Origin: Bradyrhizobium genosp. L | GTDB taxonomy: Bacteria; Pseudomonadota; Alphaproteobacteria; Rhizobiales; Xanthobacteraceae | Length of the DNA: 64,000 bases | Reading direction: 5' to 3' | NCBI RefSeq assembly: GCF_015624485.1 | Contig: NZ_CP061378.1 | Span: 2,542,001-2,606,000 of the forward strand | In this document: in pieces, positions 34,101-42,137 of the stretch | How positions within the stretch are numbered: position 1 is the first letter of the stretch | How the letters are laid out: each line of letters starts with the position of its first letter | Translations under genes and position numbers: made by a program | The notes under the pieces: model-generated | Told to the model about the DNA's origin: nothing | Database searches by the model: none | The model's input: the letters and a program-made list of their open reading frames with translations, nothing else

Positions 34101-35522
34101 TCAGGCGGCGCGGGCCGCCCCCCGCAGCAAGCTGCCCGCAATTTTCAGGTCTTCGACAAAGCGCTGATATTCCAGCGCCTTGGCCTCCTCATCCGGAAGC
34201 CGCAGCAGATAGGAGGGATGCACGGTGACCAAGACCTTGGTTCCGTCATGGTCGAGCAGGCGGCCGCGGCTCTTGTTGACAGGCGTGATCTTGCCGAGCA
34301 CGCTTTGCGCTGCGGTTGCGCCGAGCGCCACCACGAGGTCCGGCTTGATGGCCGCGAGTTCCCGCTCATACCATTGCCGGCAGGCACGGATTTCCGGCGT
34401 GCTCGGCTTCTGGTGCAGCCGGATTTTTCCGCGCGGCACAAACTTGAAATGCTTCACCGCATTGGTGACGTAGACCTTGGCCCGATCGATGCCGGCTTCC
34501 TCCAGCGCACGGTCGAGCATCTGCCCGGCCGGGCCGACGAAGGGATGCCCGGCCAGATCTTCCTTGTCGCCCGGCTGCTCGCCGACCAGCATGACCGATG
34601 CATCGCGCGGCCCTTCGCCGAACACGGTTTGGGTCGCGTCCTTCCATAGCGGGCAGGCGCGGCAGGCGGCGGCCTCCTCGCGCAAGGCGGCGATGCCGTC
34701 GCTGAGATCCTTGCGGGCCATCGGCGTGTCCTGTTGTTGTTGCGGCGCGTGGGGCTCGGCGGTGCCGGGCGCGCAGTCGCCACCCGTCATCCGCATCGCG
34801 TCTTCGAGCAATGGCCTAATGATCGAATCCGCGGGCAGGTTCCTCCAATAGGCCTGCGGCGGCTCCATCGCTTTCAGCCGCGCGGGATTGAAGATGCCGC
34901 TGTAATGCCGCCGCCAGGCCTCCTCGAGCCGTTCCTCGGTCGGCACGTCGGATTTGGCGACGCCCGAGGCGATCGAGATCGCGTGCCCGTCCCAATGCGC
35001 CGAGATGTCGGGGGTCAGGATCGACCACGGCATGTCGGCGTAGCGGCTGGCGAAGAACGGCGCGGCAGCGTCGACGATGTGATGCTCGGGCTCGAACCAG
35101 GCAATGTAATGCGCCTTGTGCTCGCGGCCGACCTCGCGGAAGCGCAGCTGCGCGTGCATCCGATCGATGTCGCGATAGACCGCGCGCGCCATCGCGTGGA
35201 CCTCGGCGACGTCAGGATCGGTCGTGGCATGGAGCAGGTCGTGATGGCTGCGCAGTCGCCACACCAGGCGATAGAGCAAGGCGAAGCGTTCGTCCTTGCG
35301 ATGCAGGATCGCGGCCCTTGCCAGCTCGACGAAGCTGGCGGGGACGTTGAACGTCGCATGCGGTGCATCGGGCAGATCGTCGATGCCGGATGCTGCAAAT
35401 AATTCGTCGTCACCGCGCACGGCCCAGGTGACGTCAGATGGCGTCATGTCGTTCAGCGCCAGTCGCCGCGCGGCCTTGCGCCAGCCTTCGAAATCGGTGT
35501 CGTTGTCGAGCATGATGTGCAT
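34101..35522 (-). CDS. udgX: UdgX-type uracil-DNA-binding protein fused to a DUF4130 domain
   Basis: 473 residues in two parts. The N-terminal ~240 residues (TDFEGWRKAARRLALNDM; later WSILTPDISAHWDGH, MEPPQAYWRNLP) match the TIGR03915/DUF4130 DNA-metabolism domain. The C-terminal ~200 residues form a family 4-like uracil-DNA glycosylase: a Cys-rich start (CRACPLW), GEQPGDKEDLAGHPFVGPAG, and the UdgX loop as RGKIRLHQKP. The His of that loop, which in mycobacterial UdgX forms a covalent bond to the abasic site, is kept. VHPSYLLR ends the fold. It is divergent from imuA across a LexA box, so SOS control is likely. ATGs at 35522 and 35540 are both possible. Confidence 0.88.
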   Translation of the reverse strand: MHIMLDNDTDFEGWRKAARRLALNDMTPSDVTWAVRGDDELFAASGIDDLPDAPHATFNVPASFVELARAAILHRKDERFALLYRLVWRLRSHHDLLHATTDPDVAEVHAMARAVYRDIDRMHAQLRFREVGREHKAHYIAWFEPEHHIVDAAAPFFASRYADMPWSILTPDISAHWDGHAISIASGVAKSDVPTEERLEEAWRRHYSGIFNPARLKAMEPPQAYWRNLPADSIIRPLLEDAMRMTGGDCAPGTAEPHAPQQQQDTPMARKDLSDGIAALREEAAACRACPLWKDATQTVFGEGPRDASVMLVGEQPGDKEDLAGHPFVGPAGQMLDRALEEAGIDRAKVYVTNAVKHFKFVPRGKIRLHQKPSTPEIRACRQWYERELAAIKPDLVVALGATAAQSVLGKITPVNKSRGRLLDHDGTKVLVTVHPSYLLRLPDEEAKALEYQRFVEDLKIAGSLLRGAARAA

Positions 35523-35596
35523 GGGATTGATTCCGCTCATGAATCGAAGGACCCACCAATCCGGTTGACTCCACGGGCCCTGTTAGCTTTATATTA

Positions 35597-35611
35597 GAAC
35601 ATATCATGAAC
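35597..35611. promoter_or_regulatory. LexA (SOS) box between udgX and imuA
   Basis: GAAC (35597-35600), exactly 7 bases, GAAC (35608-35611). Read on the minus strand this is GTTC-N7-GTTC, the direct-repeat LexA site of alphaproteobacteria. A TAATAT -10-like element lies next to it for udgX. One site can serve both divergent transcripts. Confidence 0.85.
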
Positions 35612-35689
35612 AAATGAGCCAGTCCCTGGTTCTCTGTTCGACCAGTGACGACCTCAAATTTTTGGTTGGGAAGGAGCGGCGCATATGCC

Positions 35690-35739
35690 GGAGCGCGATC
35701 AGCAAAAGTGGTCGCCGGTTTTGCGTCCGATCGCGCTCC
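35690..35739. repeat. Palindromic repeat A in the imuA leader
   Basis: GGAGCGCGATC (35690-35700) and its exact complement (35729-35739) flank a loop with AGCAAAAGTGG and CCGGTTTTGCG. This is a known type of Bradyrhizobium intergenic repeat. It ends in CTCCTTTTTAAG, so it might partly terminate transcription. Confidence 0.8.
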
Positions 35740-35754
35740 TCCTTTTTAAGAAAG

Positions 35755-35802
35755 GCGCATGATCTTGTCGCCAAACCGCTCACACTTTTGCGGATCATGC
35801 GC
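35755..35802. repeat. Palindromic repeat B in the imuA leader
   Basis: GCGCATGATC (35755-35764) and its exact complement GATCATGCGC (35793-35802), with ACACTTTTGCG inside. It belongs to the widespread rhizobial ATGATC repeat type. An in-frame ATG at 35759 lies inside it, but imuA more probably starts after it. Confidence 0.8.
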
Positions 35803-35812
35803 CGCCGCACGC

Positions 35813-36592
35813 ATGGGTACGCTTGCGTCTCTGCGCGGCAGCATCGCGCGGCTCGAGGCGCCGACGGAGGCGAATTTGCCGAACCGCATGGCGCTCGGCC
35901 ATGCTGGCGCGGATGCGATGCTGCGCGGCGGGCTCGCGCCGGCCACGCTGCATGAGGTGTTCGCGGCCGGTCACCAAAGCGGCGCGGCGACCGGCTTTGT
36001 CGCGGGTCTTGCCGGACGGCTGGCACCGCGCAAGCCGCTGATCTGGGTGCGGCAGGATTTTTCCGACCGCGAAAACGGCGCGCTGTCGATGAGCGGGTTG
36101 TGCGAGCTCGGCCTCGATCCGCGCCTGCTGGTCACGGTGCGCGCCGCCGATGTCGATGCCGCCTTGCGCACCACCGCCGATGCGCTGGCCTGCGACGCGC
36201 TGGGCGCGGTCGTGTTCGAGGTCTGGGGCAATGCGCGCCAGCTCGATCTCGTCGCCAGCCGCAAGCTGACGCTCGCAGCGCAAGCCTCCGGCGTCACCGC
36301 GCTCGTGCTGCGGATCGCGGCAACCCCGGTCCCCTCGACTGCGGAGACCCGCTGGATCGTGCGCGCCGCGCATTCGCCGCCGGGCACTGCCGCAAATGTT
36401 TGGGGCGCGCCGCGCTTCGACGCCGAACTCGTGCGCAACCGTCATGGCCCGGTCGGGCGATGGATCATGGAATGGAAATGTGATGAGTGCCAATTCAGTG
36501 AACCGTCGGCGCATCCTCAGCCTCTGGCTGCCACGCCTCCCCATCGACCGCATCAAGCGGAAACTCGCGCAGAGCATCGCCTCGCGAGCTGA
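35813..36592 (+). CDS. imuA: Mutasome protein ImuA
   Basis: 259 residues, RecA/SulA-like protein of the ImuA family. The segments ATLHEVFAAGHQSGAATGFVAGLAGRL and PLIWVRQDF are typical, as is the WRIxxxWKCDECQF-like end (GRWIMEWKCDECQF). It works with ImuB and DnaE2 in damage-induced translesion synthesis. I chose the ATG at 35813 (MGTLASLRGSIARLE), just beyond repeat B; an in-frame ATG at 35759 lies inside the repeat. Its 3' end overlaps imuB by 110 bases. The LexA box lies 200 bases upstream. Confidence 0.85.
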   Translation: MGTLASLRGSIARLEAPTEANLPNRMALGHAGADAMLRGGLAPATLHEVFAAGHQSGAATGFVAGLAGRLAPRKPLIWVRQDFSDRENGALSMSGLCELGLDPRLLVTVRAADVDAALRTTADALACDALGAVVFEVWGNARQLDLVASRKLTLAAQASGVTALVLRIAATPVPSTAETRWIVRAAHSPPGTAANVWGAPRFDAELVRNRHGPVGRWIMEWKCDECQFSEPSAHPQPLAATPPHRPHQAETRAEHRLAS

Positions 36593-38291
36593 GCTTGTTG
36601 CAGGAGAGTTGGATGAATCTCGACGTGAGGTGAGCACCCTGGCCGGGCTCTCTCCCCCCTTGCGGGGGAGAGTTGGAGAGAGGGGTAGCCACGAGCACCA
36701 TTCGTGGGGCTCACCCCTCTCCCTAACCTCGAGAGCGAGCTCCGCTCGCCTCGGACCCCGCAAGGGGGGAGGGAACCCATCTGCTAGTGCATCCCTTACA
36801 AGCAACGACATCCCCAGCGTCGTCGTCGCCAAGGACCACAACGCCATCCTCCTCCATGCCGTCGACGAGGCCGCGATCCGTGCCGGGCTCTCGATCGGGC
36901 TGCCGCTCGCCAATGCGCGGGCGATCTGTCCGGAGCTCACCGTCTATGACGCCGATCCCGCGGCGGACGCGAAAACGCTCAACGACATCGCCGACTGGTG
37001 CGACCGCTTCACGCCGCTGGTGGCGCTCGACGGACCTGACGGCCTGTTCCTCGACATCACCGGCTGCGCGCATCTGTTCGGCGGCGAGCGCGCGCTGTTG
37101 CAGATCGCAACCAATGCGCTGCGTCATCGCGGCTTTGCGATCAGCGCCGCGATCGCCGGCACCTCGATCGCGGCGCGCACGCTGACGCGGCACAGCTCGG
37201 GGATCATCGTCGCCGATGGCGCGGAGGCGGACGCCACAGGCCCGTTGCCGATTTCCGCGCTCGGCGCTGAGGCCGCGATTACAACAGGCCTGCGCCGCGC
37301 CGGCTTGAAGACCATCGGCGATGTCGCCGCGCGCGCGCCGCACGAGATTTCTGCCCGCTTCGGCGCCGCCTTCACCACCTTGCTCGACCATGCGCTCGGG
37401 CGGGACGATGCCCCGATCAGCCCGCGCAAGCCGCTGCCCGACTACATCGTCGAAAAACGTTTCCCCGAGCCGATCGCCACCGACACCGTGATCGCACTGA
37501 CCTTGCAAAGCCTCGCCAGGATGCTGGTGACAGCGATGGACAGGCAGGGCAAGGGCGCGCGCCAACTGGAAGCAAGCTTCTTCCGCACCGACGGCGCGGT
37601 GCGCACCATCATGGTCGAAACCGGGCGTCCGGTGACGCGGGCCGAGATGATCGACCGCCTGTTCCGCGAGCGGCTCGATGCGCTCAACGATCCGCTCGAT
37701 CCCGGCTTCGGCTTCGACCTCATCCGTCTCGCCGCCGGGCGTACCGAGATCGTGGTGCAGCAGCAGCGCGACCTCGACGCTCACGTGCACGACAATGACG
37801 AGCTCTCGGCGCTGATCGACCGCATCGCCGCCCGCATCGGCGGAAAACGCGTCGTCGTGCATCTGCCGCTCGAGAGCCACATCCCCGAACGATCGGCACT
37901 CGCGCTGCCGGCGCAGCATCACCTCGTGGCCGCCAGCACCGCCGTCTGGCCCGAACGCGTCGCCGGCGAGCCGCCGCTGCGGCCGCTCAGGCTGTTCGAG
38001 ACGCCCGAGCCGATCAAGGTGCCGTTCGCGACCGTGCCCGACGGCCCGCCGCATCAATTCACCTGGCGGCGCGCGCTGCATGCGGTGGTGCGCGTCGAGG
38101 GTCCCGAGCGCATTTCGATGGAATGGTGGAAGCAGGACGGAAAGTCGCTGACCCGCGATTACTTCCGCGTCGAGGACGCCGAAGGCCAGCGGTTCTGGAT
38201 CTTCCGCGACGGCCTCTATGAGAGCGAGCTAAAGGACGCGGCGGGCGAGCCGGTGTCCGCCAACTGGTATGTGCACGGGCTGTTCGCATGA
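36483..38291 (+). CDS. imuB: Y-family polymerase-like protein ImuB, with in-frame repeat insertion
   Basis: 602 residues. The family N-terminus is RRRILSLWLPRLPIDRIKR, followed after an interruption by SVVVAKDHNAILLHAVDEAA, GPDGLFLDITGCAHLFGGE, and a C-terminal region. ImuB lacks Y-family polymerase activity and instead links DnaE2 to the beta clamp. Residues about 55-99 (GLSPPLRGRVGERGS through RLGPRKGGGNPS) are encoded by a palindromic repeat and have no place in the family. The reading frame stays open. The ATG at 36483 lies inside the imuA 3' end, and the stop overlaps the dnaE2 start (ATGA). Confidence 0.88.
   Translation: MSANSVNRRRILSLWLPRLPIDRIKRKLAQSIASRAELVAGELDESRREVSTLAGLSPPLRGRVGERGSHEHHSWGSPLSLTSRASSARLGPRKGGGNPSASASLTSNDIPSVVVAKDHNAILLHAVDEAAIRAGLSIGLPLANARAICPELTVYDADPAADAKTLNDIADWCDRFTPLVALDGPDGLFLDITGCAHLFGGERALLQIATNALRHRGFAISAAIAGTSIAARTLTRHSSGIIVADGAEADATGPLPISALGAEAAITTGLRRAGLKTIGDVAARAPHEISARFGAAFTTLLDHALGRDDAPISPRKPLPDYIVEKRFPEPIATDTVIALTLQSLARMLVTAMDRQGKGARQLEASFFRTDGAVRTIMVETGRPVTRAEMIDRLFRERLDALNDPLDPGFGFDLIRLAAGRTEIVVQQQRDLDAHVHDNDELSALIDRIAARIGGKRVVVHLPLESHIPERSALALPAQHHLVAASTAVWPERVAGEPPLRPLRLFETPEPIKVPFATVPDGPPHQFTWRRALHAVVRVEGPERISMEWWKQDGKSLTRDYFRVEDAEGQRFWIFRDGLYESELKDAAGEPVSANWYVHGLFA
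36645..36778. repeat. Palindromic repeat inserted in frame in imuB
   Basis: The left arm runs from GGGCTCTCTCCCCCCTTGCG through AGAGAGGGGTAGCC; the right arm from GGCTCACCCCTCTCCC through CCCCGCAAGGGGGGAGGG. The arms are imperfect complements around ACGAGCACCATTCGTGG. The same family occurs in dnaE2 at 40894. About 134 bases, with no stop in the imuB frame. Confidence 0.88.
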
Positions 38292-41200
38292 AGGCGCCGC
38301 GCCGCGTTGAGCCAACGCCTGGTTATGCCGAGATCGGCATCACCAGCAATTTCTCCTTCCTGCGTGGCGGCTCCGATCCGCGCGCCTATGTGCATCAGGC
38401 AAGCGAATTGAAAATCCCCGTGATCGGGATCGCCGACCACAACACGTTGGCCGGCGTGGTGCGCGCCTGGAAGGAGCTCGACAGCGACAAGGTCAAACAT
38501 CCGCCGAAGCTTCTGATCGGCGCGCGCATCGTCTTCATCGACGGCACGCCGGACGTCCTGGTCTATCCGCGCGATCGCGCCGCCTATGGCCGATTGTGCC
38601 AGTTGCTGACCCGCGGCAAGCGTGGTGACGACAGCGTTCGGATCGAAAAGGGCGACTGCCGTCTCACTCTGTCCGATCTGCTCGACTTCGCCGAAGGGCA
38701 GCTTCTGGTGCTGGCATTGCCGCATCGCTTCGACTCTGCGAAGGCGCTCGATGTGCTCGCATGCCTGAAGGCAAGCGCCGCTGATGGCATCTGGCTTGCC
38801 GCAAGCCTGCTCTACCGCGGCGACGACAAGCGCCGCCTGGCGCGGCTGCATGGGCTCGCCGCCAAGGCCGAGGTGCCGCTGCTCGCCACCAACGAGGTGC
38901 TCTATCATCATCCCGCGCGCCGCCCCTTGCAGGACGTGCTGACCTGCATCCGCGAAAAAACCACGATCGAAGCAATTGGCAGGAAACTCGAGGCCAATGC
39001 CGAGCGGCATCTCAAGCCGGCGCATGAAATGATCAGATTGTTCCGCGATCTCCCGGAGGCGATCGCCGAGACCATGCGCTTTGCCGAGCGCATCAGCTTC
39101 TCGCTCGACCAGCTCAAATACCAGTATCCCGACGAACCGGTGCCGCCAGGCAAGACCGCGCAGCAGCATCTGGAAGACCTGACCTGGGCCGGCGTCGACA
39201 CATATTTCGGCGGCAAGATCGACAGCAAACTACGCGCCACTTTGAAGAAAGAGCTCGCGCTGATCGCCGAGCTGAAATACGCGCATTACTTCCTCACCGT
39301 GCATGACATCGTGCATTACGCGCGCAGCCAGAAAATTCTCTGTCAGGGGCGCGGCTCGGCGGCGAATTCGGCGGTGTGCTACGTGCTCGGCATCACCTCG
39401 GTCGATCCGACCAAGGTCGATCTGTTGTTCGAGCGCTTCATCTCCAAGGAGCGACTGGAGCCACCCGACATCGATGTCGACTTCGAGCACGTCAGGCGCG
39501 AGGAGGTGATGCAATATGTCTACCGCCGTTACGGCCGGCATCGCGCCGCCATCATCGCCACCGTCATTCATTATCGTCCGCGCAGCGCGATCCGCGACGT
39601 CGGCAAGGCGCTGGGGCTGACCGAGGACGTGACCGCCGCACTTGCCGACACCGTCTGGGGCAGCTGGGGCAAGGGTCTCAACGACATGCAGGTGCGGCAG
39701 GCAGGTCTCGATCCAAAGAATGCGATGATCAACCTTGCGGTCGAGCTCGCCACCGAGCTGATCGAGTTCCCTCGCCACCTGTCGCAGCATGTCGGCGGCT
39801 ATGTGCTGACCCAGGACCGGCTCGACACCTATGTGCCGATCGGCAACGCCGCGATGGACGACCGCACCTTCATCGAATGGGACAAGGACGACGTCGACGC
39901 GCTCAACATGATGAAGGTCGACGTGCTGGCGCTGGGCATGCTGACCTGCATCCGTAAGTGTTTCGATCTGATCGATGATCACAAGGGCAAGCGATACGAG
40001 CTGGCAACCATCGAACAAGACGACGAACACGTCTACGACATGCTGTGCCGCGGCGAGTCTCTCGGCGTGTTCCAGGTCGAGAGCCGGGCCCAGATGAACA
40101 TGCTACCGCGGCTGAAGCCGCGCACTTTCTATGATCTCGTCATCGAGGTCGCGATCGTCCGCCCCGGCCCGATCCAGGGCGACATGGTGCATCCGTATCT
40201 GCGACGGCGGAACGGCCAGGAGAAAGTCAGCTATCCGTCGCCAGCACCGGGCAAAGGCGACAAGGATGAGCTCTATAAGGTTCTGTACAAGACGCTCGGC
40301 GTCCCCCTGTTTCAGGAACAGGCGATGCGCATCGCGATCGAAGCGGCGCACTTCACTTCCGAGGAGGCCAATGGCCTGCGCCGCTCGATGGCGACCTTCC
40401 GCAATGTCGGCACCATCGGCCAATACGAGGAAAAACTAATCGGCAACATGGTCGCGCGCGGTTATTCGCCGGAATTCGCCGCAAGCTGCTTCGACCAGAT
40501 CAAGGGCTTCGGCAGTTACGGCTTCCCGGAAAGCCACGCCGCGAGCTTCGCGCAGCTGGTCTACATCTCCTCATGGCTGAAGCATTATCATCCCGATGCC
40601 TTCTGCTGCGGCCTGCTCAACTCGCAACCGATGGGCTTCTATGCCCCCGCGCAGATCATCGGCGACGCCCGCAAGAACGGCGTCACCGTGCGCGAGGTCG
40701 ACGTGTCCCATAGCTTTGCGCAGAACACGCTGGAGGAGCGGGTAGGGGATCATTGCGCGGTGCGCCTCGGCTTCCGCCAGATCGATGGTTTCCATTGGCT
40801 CGATCAGGACGAGGAAAGGTTGAAACGCGATCAGGCGCTGCGGCGCAGACGAAACGTGGATGAGGAGCAAGAGTCAGGAAGCCACGAACGGTTGGGTTCC
40901 CTCCCCCCTTGCGGGGGAGGGGTAGGGAGAGGGGTAAGCCGCACGGGCGGTGGTCGTGGCTTACCCCTCTCTCCAACTCTCCCCCGCAAGGGGGGAGAGA
41001 GCCCTCCCACCTCCCGCGCGGCGTTGGACGGAGACGAGCAAGACTGGGCCGACCGCATCATCGCCGCGCGCAGCCGAAAACCCCTCACCTCGCTCGAGGA
41101 CTTCGCCCGCGACACCGGCCTGCCGAAACGCGCGCTGATCCTGCTGGCCGACGCCGATGCGTTCCGTTCGCTCGGGCTCGACCGCCGCGCGGCGCTGTGG

Positions 41201-41854
41201 GCGGTGCGGCGGCTGCCGGACGACGTGCCGCTGCCGCTGTTCGAGGCGGCGACCGCGCGCGAGCAACCGGACGAGAACGCAAAGCCGCTGCCTGAGATGC
41301 CGCGTCCCGAGCAGGTGGTCGCCGACTATCAGACCATCCGCCTGTCGCTGAAGGGCCATCCGATGGAATTTTTGCGCGAGATGTTCACCCGCGAGCGTGT
41401 CGTCGCCTGCCACACGATTAACCAGAGCAACGACCGCCGTCGTGTCCGCTGCGCCGGCGTGGTGCTGGTGCGGCAGCGGCCGGGCAGCGCCAAGGGCGTC
41501 GTGTTCATGACCCTGGAGGACGAGACCGGCATCGCCAACATCGTGGTATGGCCGAAGGTGATGGAGCAGTATCGCAAGGAGGTGATGGGCGCGCGGCTGA
41601 TCCTGGTCGAGGGCTACATCCAGAGCAGCCCGGAAGGCGTCACCCATCTGGTCGCGCAGCGCATGATCGACCGCTCCCACGATCTGATCGGTCTCGCCAA
41701 CGAGTCTCTTTCGCGCAAGCACCCGGTGCCCGCGGGTCCCGCGCTGATCGAGCCGCTCAACGACGACCGCCGCGACCACGGCGACGACTCCCCACAAAAA
41801 ATCCGCCACCCCCGCAACGTCCGCATCCTGCCACCGTCCCGCGATTTTCATTGA
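38288..41854 (+). CDS. dnaE2: Error-prone DNA polymerase DnaE2, with in-frame repeat insertion
   Basis: 1188 residues, C-family polymerase. The N-terminal PHP domain begins YAEIGITSNFSFLRGGSDP, with VIGIADHNTLAGV. The polymerase core carries CQGRGSAANSAVCYVLGIT and the metal-binding PDIDVDFEHVRREEV. The late YGFPESHAASFAQLVYISSW and the OB-fold VVFMTLEDETGIANIVVW are typical. It does mutagenic lesion bypass with ImuA and ImuB. Residues about 870-907 (LGSLPPCGGGVGRGV to LPRKGGESPP) come from a palindromic repeat and split the region before the helix-hairpin-helix domain (SLEDFARDTGLPKRAL). The start ATG overlaps the imuB stop. Confidence 0.93.
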   Translation: MKAPRRVEPTPGYAEIGITSNFSFLRGGSDPRAYVHQASELKIPVIGIADHNTLAGVVRAWKELDSDKVKHPPKLLIGARIVFIDGTPDVLVYPRDRAAYGRLCQLLTRGKRGDDSVRIEKGDCRLTLSDLLDFAEGQLLVLALPHRFDSAKALDVLACLKASAADGIWLAASLLYRGDDKRRLARLHGLAAKAEVPLLATNEVLYHHPARRPLQDVLTCIREKTTIEAIGRKLEANAERHLKPAHEMIRLFRDLPEAIAETMRFAERISFSLDQLKYQYPDEPVPPGKTAQQHLEDLTWAGVDTYFGGKIDSKLRATLKKELALIAELKYAHYFLTVHDIVHYARSQKILCQGRGSAANSAVCYVLGITSVDPTKVDLLFERFISKERLEPPDIDVDFEHVRREEVMQYVYRRYGRHRAAIIATVIHYRPRSAIRDVGKALGLTEDVTAALADTVWGSWGKGLNDMQVRQAGLDPKNAMINLAVELATELIEFPRHLSQHVGGYVLTQDRLDTYVPIGNAAMDDRTFIEWDKDDVDALNMMKVDVLALGMLTCIRKCFDLIDDHKGKRYELATIEQDDEHVYDMLCRGESLGVFQVESRAQMNMLPRLKPRTFYDLVIEVAIVRPGPIQGDMVHPYLRRRNGQEKVSYPSPAPGKGDKDELYKVLYKTLGVPLFQEQAMRIAIEAAHFTSEEANGLRRSMATFRNVGTIGQYEEKLIGNMVARGYSPEFAASCFDQIKGFGSYGFPESHAASFAQLVYISSWLKHYHPDAFCCGLLNSQPMGFYAPAQIIGDARKNGVTVREVDVSHSFAQNTLEERVGDHCAVRLGFRQIDGFHWLDQDEERLKRDQALRRRRNVDEEQESGSHERLGSLPPCGGGVGRGVSRTGGGRGLPLSPTLPRKGGESPPTSRAALDGDEQDWADRIIAARSRKPLTSLEDFARDTGLPKRALILLADADAFRSLGLDRRAALWAVRRLPDDVPLPLFEAATAREQPDENAKPLPEMPRPEQVVADYQTIRLSLKGHPMEFLREMFTRERVVACHTINQSNDRRRVRCAGVVLVRQRPGSAKGVVFMTLEDETGIANIVVWPKVMEQYRKEVMGARLILVEGYIQSSPEGVTHLVAQRMIDRSHDLIGLANESLSRKHPVPAGPALIEPLNDDRRDHGDDSPQKIRHPRNVRILPPSRDFH
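40894..41004. repeat. Palindromic repeat inserted in frame in dnaE2
   Basis: Left arm from GGGTTCCCTCCCCCCTTGCG to GGGGTAAGCC; right arm from GGCTTACCCCTCTC to CCCCGCAAGGGGGGAGAG. Same family as the imuB insertion, but the left arm is read in a different frame there. About 111 bases, a multiple of three. Confidence 0.88.
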
Positions 41855-41900
41855 AGGCGGCGCGCATGCCGGCGGCTCTCGACCCGGCTCGTTCCCCAAC

Positions 41901-42021
41901 GTCGTCCTGGCGAAAGCCAGGACCCATAACCACCGAGCTTCGTTGCGGCTGGGATCGTCGCCCCGGCTTCGCGCAACAATTGGCAGTTGGGGTAATGGGT
42001 CCTGGCCTTCGCCAGGACGAC
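41901..42021. repeat. Dispersed palindromic repeat (CGTCCTGGCGAA type)
   Basis: GTCGTCCTGGCGAAAGCCAG at the left end and CTGGCCTTCGCCAGGACGAC at the right end form an inverted repeat, with TATCC/GGGTA-like inner pairing. It fills most of the 283-base gap between dnaE2 and the GlcG-like gene. Confidence 0.85.
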
Positions 42022-42137
42022 ATCGTATGTGCACTGCAACTACAGAAGGCGCCTTGTACGCCACGGACCAATTGCTATCGTCCCGCCGCCCGGCACGACC
42101 CGCGGCATAGACAAGAATAATCATGTGGGAGGACTCC

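Noticed and set aside
35614..35955. 113-codon frame between the LexA box and imuA
   Set aside because: It runs through two palindromic repeats and into imuA in another frame; no domain and no usable ribosome-binding site.
36483..38291. imuB as a pseudogene because of the repeat insertion
   Set aside because: The frame remains open through the insert and all downstream family motifs are intact, so a functional product is more likely.
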